Shown here in pieces: positions 13,301 through 21,325 of a DNA stretch of 22,650 nt. The stretch covers positions 1-22,650 of the forward strand of contig CAMNHT010000007.1 in NCBI GenBank assembly GCA_946539625.1, written 5' to 3'. Position 1 is the stretch's first letter, and the number at the start of each line of letters is the position of its first letter. Source of the DNA: an uncultured Clostridia bacterium. GTDB lineage: Bacteria; Bacillota_A; Clostridia; Christensenellales; CAG-138. The translations under genes and the position numbers were made by a program. The notes under the pieces are model-generated. The model was not told the origin of the DNA, did no database searches, and saw only the letters and a list, made by a program, of their open reading frames with translations.

Positions 13301-14917
13301 ATGCGTCATAAAATTCATTTTATCATAGTACTTCTTGCCGTTCTTTTTCTGACCGCCGGATGCAGGGACGGACAAACGACAAATACCGGATCGGGCGCAG
13401 CGGAGGATTCCGTCGTTTCCGGTTCGTCGGTTTCGTCTTTCGTTCCGGAAAGTGATGTTTCCGCGGAAGCAACGCCGGGAGAGGAACAGGTTGCCGTCGT
13501 TGTGATCGAAACGCCCGCTCCTACGCCGGCGCCCACGGCAACGCCGACGCCGGAACCGACGCCGACGCCGGAACCGAATCCGTACGCGGGCGTATGGACG
13601 ATCGAGGACATGCCGTTTTCCCTTACGCTCAGAAACGACGGAACGTACGTCGTCGCGTCGGAGGATGAAGAACATACCGGAACGTTTACGTCGGATCAGA
13701 CCGGCGTGGAATTGCATGTCGATGAGGAACACGTTGTCAAGCTGACGTATTATTCCAAGATGGACGTCATGAAAGCCGATGATTTCAAGCTGATCCGTGA
13801 CGACCTGATCTTGTATACCGAACACAGCAGCGTTCCGGTGACGTTCCTTGCCGAAAACGATGATCTGAGCGTTTCTGTGCGCGGCGCTGTCGTGGAAGCG
13901 ACGGCAAAGGACGGCAGACAACTGCAGCAATACTGCTTCACATTGAAAGGTCTTACGCCGCCCGAAAACTCGCGCGATTGGTTTGACGTCAGCGAGTCGG
14001 GCGAGCCGACGGAGATTCTGCGCGTATTCAAATACGACGGTGATTATACGCTCCACACGCGCGACGCGGAGGGCAAAGCGTATCAACCGATCGACGTGAC
14101 CGTCGTTTCCGGCTTCCGTTACCCGATCCGCGCGGAGGGAGTCGACTACGTGCGCACTTCGGTCCGATCCCTTCTGGCAAACGAGAACGTAACGATCGAC
14201 GACATGAATCGCGTGATCAGCCGGGATATCGTCGCGGCGGGACTTTATACCCGCGCAGGCGCCGTTACCTCAGGCGTTTCGCTGATTTCACATATGGCGG
14301 ACTACGGATTATCCATTGTCTATCAGGGACACGGCGCATATCAGGCGGCGAGGGATTGGGGCGTCAATCCGGAATGGGGATCCAAGCTGGACAACCCGAC
14401 TTCGGATGCGAACGGCACATACTATTATACCGGTATGCAATGCGTTGCGAGCATCGTCTGGGCATATAAACAAGCGGGACTGAATCTTGTTTCGGAAGTC
14501 AATTCGGCGATCGGTACGCTCGGCGAACGCGAGCATTCGCGTGACAACAAGATCAGCTATGACCGCGCGGAGTCCGGTGACATCATCAAAACAGGCACGG
14601 GACATTATCAGATGGTTGTCGATCGTCTCGACAGGAACGGAGACGGCACGGACGACGCCTATCTCACATACGAAATGTGCGCGCCGGATCTGACGTTCCT
14701 GATTCTGACGTTCAAAACGGTTCGCGGGAGGGACTTCTTCTCGATGGATGCCTTCTTTGACAATACGGGACGAAATACAAAAAAAGCAGAATACTGGAAG
14801 GATACGTTCCGTATTCCGTTTGATGAACTGCCGGAGTACCTGCAGGAGGCACAGCAGACGGAAGAGACCGATCGTCATTTTAATCAGTTACTTACGGAAC
14901 TCGGATTTGAGAGGTAA
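13301..14917 (+). CDS. Surface lipoprotein with C-terminal NlpC/P60-like cysteine peptidase fold
   Basis: A 538-residue lipoprotein (signal, lipobox LTAGC, lipidated Cys21). A Ser/Val-rich stretch and a T-P-x-P linker (about 71-94) lead to a beta-rich domain (about 95-190) that starts YAGVWTIEDMPFSLTLRNDGTY and resembles lipocalin-like DUF5640 modules. The C-terminal third looks like an NlpC/P60 amidase/peptidase: GMQCVASIVWAYKQAGLN has the expected helix with nucleophile Cys381, and GDIIKTGTGHYQMVVDR has the strand with His435. If active it would cut peptidoglycan or another envelope amide. A calcium-loop-like DRNGDGTDD follows the His strand. It is the first gene of a unit with a PIG-L deacetylase (three bases later) and an LRR lipoprotein. 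The lipoprotein and linker are certain; the peptidase call rests on two short motifs. Confidence 0.72.
   Translation: MRHKIHFIIVLLAVLFLTAGCRDGQTTNTGSGAAEDSVVSGSSVSSFVPESDVSAEATPGEEQVAVVVIETPAPTPAPTATPTPEPTPTPEPNPYAGVWTIEDMPFSLTLRNDGTYVVASEDEEHTGTFTSDQTGVELHVDEEHVVKLTYYSKMDVMKADDFKLIRDDLILYTEHSSVPVTFLAENDDLSVSVRGAVVEATAKDGRQLQQYCFTLKGLTPPENSRDWFDVSESGEPTEILRVFKYDGDYTLHTRDAEGKAYQPIDVTVVSGFRYPIRAEGVDYVRTSVRSLLANENVTIDDMNRVISRDIVAAGLYTRAGAVTSGVSLISHMADYGLSIVYQGHGAYQAARDWGVNPEWGSKLDNPTSDANGTYYYTGMQCVASIVWAYKQAGLNLVSEVNSAIGTLGEREHSRDNKISYDRAESGDIIKTGTGHYQMVVDRLDRNGDGTDDAYLTYEMCAPDLTFLILTFKTVRGRDFFSMDAFFDNTGRNTKKAEYWKDTFRIPFDELPEYLQEAQQTEETDRHFNQLLTELGFER
13511..13582 (+). repeat. T-P-x-P linker repeat in the NlpC-like lipoprotein
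   Basis: Short tandem CCGACGCCGGAA-type units encode PTPAPTATPTPEPTPTPEP, a cell-wall-spanning linker typical of surface proteins. Very similar units occur at 16132-16210. Confidence 0.8.
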
Positions 14918-14920
14918 CCG

Positions 14921-16447
14921 ATGCGCAGTCGTATTCGAAAATTGCTGACCATCCTGATCCTGGCTGCGGTGTCGGTCTCGTTTGTGCTGCCGCAAAACAC
15001 CTACGGCGAGAATGTTTCCGCGGAAAACCTTTCCCGTCAATGCAGGTATACCGGTGATTTCACCGTTCACACAGAGAGACTGACCGACGCGGATTTTGAT
15101 TCGGCGCAGCGTATCAACAAGGGCAGGACGCTGTCGATCCAATGGGACGATTCCGTTCCGGTGGCTTCCGTATTCATCTCATTTTACTACGAGCCGGTTG
15201 CATATACGGTCATGCAGTCCGACGGCTCGGGACAGCTGCTTTCGGAGGAGCCGGGCGTTCTTTTGTACAACAATCTGATCGAAACACTTCCGGAAACGCG
15301 AAAGGTTTCGATCCGTGCGGATGCCGACAACTGCGCGCTCTGTTCATTGTATGCCTACGGCAGGGGCGAAGTATCGGATTATCACGCATTTGCGCCGAGC
15401 ACGGATAAGGCGGATTATATGACGTTTGCCATGCATCCGGACGATGACGTCCTGTTCCTGGGCGCAGTCTATCCGCTGTATGATGCCGACCGCGGACTGA
15501 CCGGCGTATCAATGATCATGAGCACGAAGCTTCCGGAAAAGCTGCAGCGTCAGCGCCGGCAGGAGGACTTGAACAGCTCGTGGATACTCGGTATCAAAAC
15601 ACAGCCGGTATTCGGCGGGTTCCCGGATATCCCGCAGGATTACTACGATAAGTTTCATCATACGTTTACGACAGACGATGTGACAAGGTATGCCGTCACA
15701 CAGATCCGCAGGTATCGTCCGGAAGTCGTGGTCACGCAGGATCTGAACGGAGAATACGGTCATTGGCAGCATAAAGTGCTTTCCGAGGGCATACTGGCTG
15801 CCGTTCCGCTTGCGGCGGATCCCGACTATCAGCCGAAGGGGTATCCCGCGTCCGAACCGTGGGAAGTCAAGAAACTGTATATCCATCTGTATGCGGAGAA
15901 CAAGCTCACGCTGGACGTCGATCGCCCGATTGAAGCGCTGAACGGAAAAACTGCGTTCGAGGCTGCGACGGAGGCGTTTCTGTGCCATGCGTCGCAGACA
16001 AAAAAGGACAATCACCACGTATCGAAAACGGAATACAGCATCGCCGAATTCGGACTTGCTTATACGACAGTCGGCGAGGATACGCCGGGCGTGAACGACA
16101 TGTTTGAGCATATTGATCCTTTTCTTCTTTCCGTAACACCGACGCCGGAGCCCACGCCGGAACCGACACCGGAGCCTACGCCGACGGCGGAGCCGACCGA
16201 GGCGCCGACACAGCCGCCCGCAGTGCAATCGGAGCCGCCGACAACCGAGCTTACCGTCATTGAATCGGAGACGCAGGCGCCATTCACGCCGGAACCGGCC
16301 GAAGAGGCAACGCCGCTTCCGACGGAACCGCCCCAAACGGAAGGACCGGAATTACAGACCGGCACGCTCCTCCTGATCGGAGGAGGACTTGTGCTGCTGC
16401 TCGTACTGCTGCTGATCCTGCTGATGATCGTTCGCAAAAGGAGATGA
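14921..16447 (+). CDS. Membrane-anchored PIG-L/LmbE-like zinc deacetylase
   Basis: A 508-residue extracellular enzyme. N-terminal signal helix (about 8-24) directs export; an N-terminal beta-rich region (about 30-150) precedes the PIG-L domain, which opens FAMHPDDDVLFLG at 169-181 (metal ligands His172 and Asp175; the usual HPDDE is HPDDD). A second metal His is expected in GEYGHWQH (His281/His284). PIG-L enzymes remove acetyl groups from N-acetylglucosamine conjugates. The tail has a long T-P-x-P linker (about 405-475), one membrane helix (about 480-503) and a basic VRKRR stop, so the enzyme is held on the outer membrane face by its C-terminus. It starts three bases after the upstream lipoprotein, with GAGAGG spanning that stop, and ends four bases before the LRR lipoprotein. 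A cell-wall or surface glycan substrate is inferred. Confidence 0.82.
   Translation: MRSRIRKLLTILILAAVSVSFVLPQNTYGENVSAENLSRQCRYTGDFTVHTERLTDADFDSAQRINKGRTLSIQWDDSVPVASVFISFYYEPVAYTVMQSDGSGQLLSEEPGVLLYNNLIETLPETRKVSIRADADNCALCSLYAYGRGEVSDYHAFAPSTDKADYMTFAMHPDDDVLFLGAVYPLYDADRGLTGVSMIMSTKLPEKLQRQRRQEDLNSSWILGIKTQPVFGGFPDIPQDYYDKFHHTFTTDDVTRYAVTQIRRYRPEVVVTQDLNGEYGHWQHKVLSEGILAAVPLAADPDYQPKGYPASEPWEVKKLYIHLYAENKLTLDVDRPIEALNGKTAFEAATEAFLCHASQTKKDNHHVSKTEYSIAEFGLAYTTVGEDTPGVNDMFEHIDPFLLSVTPTPEPTPEPTPEPTPTAEPTEAPTQPPAVQSEPPTTELTVIESETQAPFTPEPAEEATPLPTEPPQTEGPELQTGTLLLIGGGLVLLLVLLLILLMIVRKRR
16132..16210 (+). repeat. T-P-x-P linker repeat in the PIG-L protein
   Basis: Tandem ACGCCGGAGCC/ACGCCGGAACC units encode repeated TPEP blocks, near-identical in unit to the repeat at 13511-13582; both face outward and mark a matched pair of surface proteins. 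Confidence 0.75.
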
Positions 16448-16451
16448 TTCT

Positions 16452-18176
16452 GTGAAACGTTGTACTCTGATTTGCTGTCTGCTTCTTGCGATGCTGCTCG
16501 GATGCCGGGAACAGCCGGCACAAACCGAATCGCCGTTTGCCGACGCGACGCCTGTATCGTCGTCGCTGTCAGATGCTTCATACGCTGAAGAACCGGCGGA
16601 GGACGTTGTCACGGTTCCGAAAACCGAATGGATCGTTACGCAGGAAGAGGGCATGCCGGACCTTGAAACGCTGCGCGGAATGCAGTCGCTGCGATTGCTG
16701 GATCTGACGGCGCTCCCGTATACGCCGTATTCCGAGATCGAACAGATCGCGCAAATACTGCCGGACTGCCGGATCATATGGAATCAGATGCTGTCGGACG
16801 GCGTGTTTCGCAGCGATTCCGAAGAATTGACACTGCCGCATGCATCCGAGGAAGACGTCAGCCTTTTGAATGCGTTTGCGCATTTGCGCACGGTCGATGC
16901 GTCGGGCAGCACCGCATATGAGGCGCTTGCGGCGTTCCGCGGATCGCATCCCGACGTCACGGTGCATTATTCGCTTTTGCTCGGCGATCGTTCGATCGAC
17001 GAAATGAGTGAGGAGCTGATTGTTCCATCGAACGCAAATGCGGAGGAACTGACGAAGATCCTGCATGCCTTTCCGAATCTGAAGACCGTCGATCTGCGCG
17101 AAAGCAGCTGGAGCGATGCGACGGTCGACACATTCCTGCAGGCGTTTCCGAATCTGACGGCACGTCGGTACATTGCTGTCGGAACGGCGCGGTTTGACTC
17201 CGAAACCGAGCTTCTTGACCTGCGGACGCTTTCCGGACTTTCGTCAGACGAACTGATGAAACGGCTCCCCGCATTTCATCATCTCCGCACGGCAGCGCTT
17301 CCCGCCGACATGGACGCCGACGATACAAACGCGTTGGCGGCGGCGTTTCCGGATGTGCTTTTCGTCGGACCGGTCACCGCTTTCGGGCAAACCTTTGACG
17401 GAGGGACGGAGGAGATCGACCTTTCGAAAACCAACCTGACGGGAACGGAAGAGGTGGAAGCGCTGCTGCAGAAGCTGCCGTTCCTGCAAAAGGCGATCCT
17501 GTGTGATTGCGGGCTGACAAACGAACAAATGGAAACGTTGTGCGAGGCGCATCCGGATATTAAATTTGTCTGGACGATTGTGATCGGAAAGCGCAGGCTG
17601 CGCACCGACGCCGTCGGCTTCTCGACCAAGAATCCGTCCAAATATACCAACCCGAAGTCTTCGGACGCATACAACGAGTCCGTCAAAAAAGCGGTGCGTC
17701 TCAACGAAGGCGATATCGAAGCGCTGAAATACTGCACAGACCTGGAGGCGCTCGATCTCGGGCACAACTACCTGACGAACAGCGATCTCGAAGTGATCGC
17801 CGGGTTGACGAAGCTGAAAATCCTGATCCTTGCGGACAATAAGATCACGGATATTTCCGCGCTTACCACGCTGAAGGATCTCGAATACATCGAACTGTTC
17901 ATGAACAGGATCCCCGATCTTTCACCGCTGACGGAGATGCCGTCGCTGGTCGACGTGAACGTCTGCAACGTCGGCGTTTCGGATCTCACGCCGCTGTTCG
18001 AACTCACCGGCGTTAAACGCCTCTGGTATGCCATGAACCCGTTCTCGCGCGAACAGGCAGCGGCCGTGAAAGCCGCGCTTCCCGATTGCGTCTGCAATTA
18101 TACGACGCGAAACGAGACGGAGGAAGGCTGGCGCGAAGATCCGCGCTATCGCTGGATGCGTTCGTATTTCGGTTGA
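16452..18176 (+). CDS. Leucine-rich-repeat lipoprotein with five ~66-residue N-terminal units
   Basis: A 574-residue lipoprotein (lipobox MLLGC, lipidated Cys18) started by GTG with AAAGGAG upstream, four bases after the PIG-L gene. The N-terminal half holds units spaced 63-68 residues apart, each marked by a [FHL]P[DN] turn (positions 104, 167, 233, 300, 368), then a hydrophobic strand and usually an acidic EEL/EEI turn, and ending in a helix-plus-leucine segment such as AFPNLKTVDL. The C-terminal half (about 428-520) is canonical LRR: LEALDLGHNYLTNSDL, LKILILADNKITDISAL, LEYIELFMNRIPDLSPL. A last LPDC turn (544) and an Arg/Trp-rich tail end the protein. LRR domains bind proteins or peptides; a role as the binding arm of a surface complex with the two preceding enzymes is inferred, not shown. 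Confidence 0.85.
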   Translation: MKRCTLICCLLLAMLLGCREQPAQTESPFADATPVSSSLSDASYAEEPAEDVVTVPKTEWIVTQEEGMPDLETLRGMQSLRLLDLTALPYTPYSEIEQIAQILPDCRIIWNQMLSDGVFRSDSEELTLPHASEEDVSLLNAFAHLRTVDASGSTAYEALAAFRGSHPDVTVHYSLLLGDRSIDEMSEELIVPSNANAEELTKILHAFPNLKTVDLRESSWSDATVDTFLQAFPNLTARRYIAVGTARFDSETELLDLRTLSGLSSDELMKRLPAFHHLRTAALPADMDADDTNALAAAFPDVLFVGPVTAFGQTFDGGTEEIDLSKTNLTGTEEVEALLQKLPFLQKAILCDCGLTNEQMETLCEAHPDIKFVWTIVIGKRRLRTDAVGFSTKNPSKYTNPKSSDAYNESVKKAVRLNEGDIEALKYCTDLEALDLGHNYLTNSDLEVIAGLTKLKILILADNKITDISALTTLKDLEYIELFMNRIPDLSPLTEMPSLVDVNVCNVGVSDLTPLFELTGVKRLWYAMNPFSREQAAAVKAALPDCVCNYTTRNETEEGWREDPRYRWMRSYFG

Positions 18177-18188
18177 TCGGAATCGAGC

Positions 18189-18222
18189 TTGCAACCGCCG
18201 ATGTTTTTCGCTATACTATAAT
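18189..18222 (+). promoter_or_regulatory. Promoter of the small P-loop protein gene
   Basis: TTGCAA (18189-18194), 17-base spacer, TATACT (18212-18217), with a second TATAAT directly after (18217-18222). The AGGAGG site is at 18229-18234. Confidence 0.65.
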
Positions 18223-18241
18223 CAAAACAGGAGGTAGGGAT

Positions 18242-18652
18242 TTGATTCAGCTTATTTTCGGTGAAAAGGGATCGGGAAAGACCAAAAAGATCCTTGAAAT
18301 TGCCAATCAGGCTGCCGAGCAGGCAAAGGGAAGCGTCGTATTCGTTGATGAAGACGAGCGATACATGTTCGATCTCAATCTTTCCGTTCGGTTTATCAAC
18401 GCAACGGAATATGCCCTGTCGGGACCGAAGATGTTTTACGGCTTTCTCTGCGGCATCGCAGCGTCTGACCATGATCTCGAGTATATTGTGATCGACAGCT
18501 TTATGCATCTTGTTCATCACGACCTCGATTCGCTGAAAGAAATGTTCGAGCATCTCGATGCATTTTCGGAAACGCACGGGATCAAACTTGTTCTGTCGCT
18601 TTCATGCGCGCCGGAACAGCTTCCCGCATTTCTGAAAGCCTATACGGCGTGA
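18242..18652 (+). CDS. Small P-loop ATP-binding protein of unknown role (136 residues)
   Basis: A 136-residue protein starting at TTG, chosen because AGGAGG stands seven bases upstream and the P-loop then begins at once. Walker A is FGEKGSGKTKK at 6-16; YIVIDSFMHLV is a Walker-B-like strand near residue 82 with the Asp. Between them lie VVFVDEDERYMFDL and a GPKMFYGFLCGI helix. Clostridia carry a widespread conserved protein with this exact layout, sometimes mislabelled a PilT-like twitching motility protein; I know of no experimental role. The protein is short for a full P-loop NTPase, ending after an LVLSLSCAPEQLP strand. It has its own promoter and a candidate hairpin follows its stop. ATP binding is likely; the function is unknown. 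Confidence 0.8.
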   Translation: MIQLIFGEKGSGKTKKILEIANQAAEQAKGSVVFVDEDERYMFDLNLSVRFINATEYALSGPKMFYGFLCGIAASDHDLEYIVIDSFMHLVHHDLDSLKEMFEHLDAFSETHGIKLVLSLSCAPEQLPAFLKAYTA

Positions 18653-18676
18653 TAAACAGAACGATCAGCAGATTTG

Positions 18677-18714
18677 AGCTGTGAATGTGAGAAATCAAAA
18701 GTTCACAGCTTCTT
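18677..18714 (+). terminator. Candidate terminator hairpin after the P-loop gene
   Basis: A 9-bp perfect stem AGCTGTGAA/TTCACAGCT (18677-18685, 18702-18710) with a 16-base loop, followed by TCTTTT. The T tract is short and interrupted, so termination may be partial, allowing the protease gene at 18734, for which I see no convincing promoter, to be read through. Confidence 0.5.
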
Positions 18715-18733
18715 TTGGAATCCGAGGAAAAGT

Positions 18734-19966
18734 ATGGAACAAACAAATCAGGTAGTAACAGAAACGGAAAAGCAGGAGAGCAGGATCGGCAAACGGATCC
18801 TTCTTGTCTGCTGTTTTCTGATCGTCATTGCGCTGACGGCAAGCATCGTCTATGCCGTCACATGGTCTGCGGCAAAAAAACAATACGCAGGAGAGGACGG
18901 CGATCTTATCGAGGCCGTCCGCGAACTCAGAGATCTCATTCGCGAGCATTATTTCTACTATGAGGCGGATGAGAAACAACTGACGGACGGCGCGCTGAAA
19001 GGACTCGCGGCTGCGACCGGGGATACATATGCCGAATATTACACGGAAGAGGAATATGCCGAGCTGACGAAGCAGAACGATCGGACGTTTATCGGCATCG
19101 GCATTCTGACGCAGATCAATGCAAACGGCGACGTCGAGATCCTGGACGTATATGAAGATACGCCCGCAAGCGAAGCGGGCTTAGAACCGGGCGATTTGAT
19201 TCGTGAAATCAACGGAACGGGATACGAAGGGCTGACCCTGAATGACTTTCTCGCAAATGTTCGGGCGGAGGACGGCGCTGCCAATTCGTTCGTCATACAG
19301 CGCGGAGAAGAAACGCTGTCCTTTGAAATCATAGCGCGTGAGGTACATTCGCCTTCCGTTTCCTATCATATGCTGACGGACACGATCGGATATATCCATC
19401 TGCAGACGTTCCACGGGACCTGTGTGGAAGAAACGCAGACGGCCGTCAAAGAATTGCGCGAAGCGGGGATGCGTACGCTTGTGTTCGATCTTCGGGACAA
19501 TCTCGGCGGGTCGCTTTACGATGCGATCAACATTGCGGACATCTTCCTTCCGAAGGACTATGTGGTCACCACGCTCCGATCGCGGGACGGCGACGTCGTA
19601 GAGTATAAGACAAATCAGAGCGGGCTCGATATTCGTATGGTGCTGCTCGTGAATGAATACTCCGCATCTGCAAGCGAACTGGTCGCAGGCGCATTGCAGG
19701 ATTACGACGCCGCGTATCTGATCGGCACGAAAACATACGGAAAAGGGATCGTGCAAAGCTTTTTCGAGGTAAAGGAAACGAAGGGGTGGCTCAAGATCAC
19801 GACCGACGCCTATTTCACGCCGAACGGCGTCTGCGTGCAGGATCACGGGATCATACCGGATCAGATCATCGAGCTTTCCGAAGAAGCGCAATCCTACTCG
19901 ATCGACCGGATCCCGTTTGAACTGGATCTGCAATTACAAGCCGCAATCGCTTATTTGGAGGATTGA
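18734..19966 (+). CDS. S41-family C-terminal processing protease (CtpA/CtpB-like)
   Basis: A 410-residue membrane-anchored serine protease. One N-terminal helix (about 21-43) places the rest outside. A short helical region (60-115) leads to a PDZ domain (about 120-200) with GIGI and GLEPGDLIREINGTG at 149-163. The protease core has TIGYIHLQTF, FDLRDNLGGSL, NEYSASASELVAGAL with the nucleophile at Ser312, and GTKTYGKGIVQ with Lys337 and Gln341; the S-to-K and K-to-Q spacings (25, 4) match the CtpB triad. CtpB-type enzymes cut C-terminal regions of exported proteins, as in sporulation signalling. The ATG is chosen with GAGGAAAAG just upstream; an alternative start 20 codons earlier lies in the hairpin region. 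The ahcY start is one base after the stop, an unusual partner. Confidence 0.93.
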   Translation: MEQTNQVVTETEKQESRIGKRILLVCCFLIVIALTASIVYAVTWSAAKKQYAGEDGDLIEAVRELRDLIREHYFYYEADEKQLTDGALKGLAAATGDTYAEYYTEEEYAELTKQNDRTFIGIGILTQINANGDVEILDVYEDTPASEAGLEPGDLIREINGTGYEGLTLNDFLANVRAEDGAANSFVIQRGEETLSFEIIAREVHSPSVSYHMLTDTIGYIHLQTFHGTCVEETQTAVKELREAGMRTLVFDLRDNLGGSLYDAINIADIFLPKDYVVTTLRSRDGDVVEYKTNQSGLDIRMVLLVNEYSASASELVAGALQDYDAAYLIGTKTYGKGIVQSFFEVKETKGWLKITTDAYFTPNGVCVQDHGIIPDQIIELSEEAQSYSIDRIPFELDLQLQAAIAYLED

Positions 19967-19967
19967 T

Positions 19968-21221
19968 ATGGAAAAACGTCAATACCTGGTTTCTGATGAA
20001 TCTCTCTTTCCGTCGGGACAGGACAAGATCGAATGGGTACGCCGCAATATGGCGCTGCTTAACGGCATTGAAAAGCAATTCCGTGAAGAAAAGCCTTTTT
20101 CGGGACTGAGGATCGCGCTGTCCGTGCATTTGGAAGCAAAAACCGCGTATCTTTGTGAAGTGCTGCAGGCGGGCGGCGCGGAAATGTTTGTTACGGGAAG
20201 CAATCCGCTTTCCACGCAGGACGACGTTGCGGCTGCGCTTGTAAAGGACGGCATGTCGGTTTTTGCGGTTCACGGAGCTTCGCCCGAATTGTATGAAGAG
20301 TGTCTCATGCGCGTTCTGACGGCCGAACCGGATCTGATCATCGACGACGGCGCCGACCTTGTTACCTTGCTGCATACAAAGCTTCCGCACCTGATCCCGA
20401 AGGTCCGCGGCGGCTGTGAGGAGACGACGACCGGCATTCACCGTCTGCTTGCCATGCAGAATGACGGCACACTGCGGTTTCCGATGTTTTCCGTGAACGA
20501 CGCAATGTGCAAACACCTGTTTGATAACCGTTACGGGACGGGTCAGTCGGTATTTGACGGCATCGACCGCACGACCAATCTGATCGTTGCGGGAAAGACC
20601 GTCGTCGTTGCCGGGTACGGCTGGTGCGGAAAAGGCGTTGCGATGCGCGCAAAAGGCCTCGGCGCACGCGTCGTCGTCACCGAGATCGACCCGATCAAAG
20701 CCATCGAAGCCGTCATGGACGGATTCACCGTTATGCGCATGGCAGAGGCTGCAAAGGTCGGCGATGTATTCGTAACCGTCACCGGCATGCGGGACGTCAT
20801 CACGGAAGAACACATGCGAACGATGAAAAACGGCGTTCTGATGTGCAATGCCGGTCATTTTGACGTAGAGATCGACGTTGAAAGGCTGAAGCAGATCGCC
20901 GTTGAGATACGGCAGATGAAGCCGAATATCACGGGATATCGTCTCGATAACGGAAACTGGCTGTATCTGCTGGCGGAAGGCCGTCTCGTGAATCTCGCGT
21001 CCGGCGACGGACATCCGGCAGAGATCATGGATATGAGTTTTGCGCTCCAGGCACTTTGCGCAAGGGAGATTGCTCTGCATACGCCGCGTGAGCCGCGCGT
21101 GTATGCCGTTCCGGAGGCGATCGACGCATATGTTGCGAACGAAAAGCTCAGAAGCATCGGCGCGGAAGTCGACGTTTTGACCGACGTTCAAAAAGAATAT
21201 GCAAATTCATGGAAAGTTTAG
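19968..21221 (+). CDS. ahcY: S-adenosylhomocysteine hydrolase, short bacterial form
   Basis: A 417-residue NAD-dependent enzyme that splits S-adenosylhomocysteine, the by-product of SAM methylation, to adenosine and homocysteine. Substrate residues are visible: SVHLEAKTAYL (His54), EETTTG (Glu151), and VNDAMCKHLFDNRYG with Lys182 and Asp186. The NAD loop is GYGWCGKG at 216-223. NAGHFDVEID is the cofactor-side GHFD motif. The length and end (DVQKEYANSWKV) match the shorter form seen in Thermotoga and some Clostridia, lacking the C-terminal KPDHYRY tail of the eukaryotic enzyme. In archaeal relatives of this form the true substrate can be S-inosylhomocysteine, which sequence cannot settle here. 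It starts one base after the S41 protease stop, with GGAGG at the end of that gene as ribosome site. Confidence 0.94.
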   Translation: MEKRQYLVSDESLFPSGQDKIEWVRRNMALLNGIEKQFREEKPFSGLRIALSVHLEAKTAYLCEVLQAGGAEMFVTGSNPLSTQDDVAAALVKDGMSVFAVHGASPELYEECLMRVLTAEPDLIIDDGADLVTLLHTKLPHLIPKVRGGCEETTTGIHRLLAMQNDGTLRFPMFSVNDAMCKHLFDNRYGTGQSVFDGIDRTTNLIVAGKTVVVAGYGWCGKGVAMRAKGLGARVVVTEIDPIKAIEAVMDGFTVMRMAEAAKVGDVFVTVTGMRDVITEEHMRTMKNGVLMCNAGHFDVEIDVERLKQIAVEIRQMKPNITGYRLDNGNWLYLLAEGRLVNLASGDGHPAEIMDMSFALQALCAREIALHTPREPRVYAVPEAIDAYVANEKLRSIGAEVDVLTDVQKEYANSWKV

Positions 21222-21222
21222 G

Positions 21223-21251
21223 TTTACAGATCGACTTTTTTGTGTTATAGT
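21223..21251 (+). promoter_or_regulatory. Promoter of the EF-G paralogue gene
   Basis: TTTACA (21223-21228), 17-base spacer, TATAGT (21246-21251), starting two bases after the ahcY stop. The leader to the ATG is about 68 bases. Confidence 0.7.
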
Positions 21252-21270
21252 GAATTGATTAAATTGGGTT

Positions 21271-21288
21271 AGTCCGTATAAACGGATT
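21271..21288 (+). other. Small hairpin in the EF-G paralogue leader
   Basis: TCCGT/ACGGA (21273-21277, 21282-21286) with an ATAA loop, extended by two weaker pairs. It lacks a T tract, so it is not a terminator; it may affect mRNA stability or be chance. Confidence 0.3.
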
Positions 21289-21325
21289 CAATTTTCACCA
21301 CCAAATTCCAACAGGGGGAACACAA

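Noticed and set aside
18170..18197. CGGTTG/CAACCG inverted repeat after the LRR gene as a terminator
   Set aside because: Only 6 bp with a 16-base loop, no T tract, and its right arm overlaps the -35 of the next promoter.
19866..21191. A 441-codon minus-strand frame opposite ahcY
   Set aside because: Shadow frame from codon bias of a clearly conserved AhcY; no ribosome site or domain.
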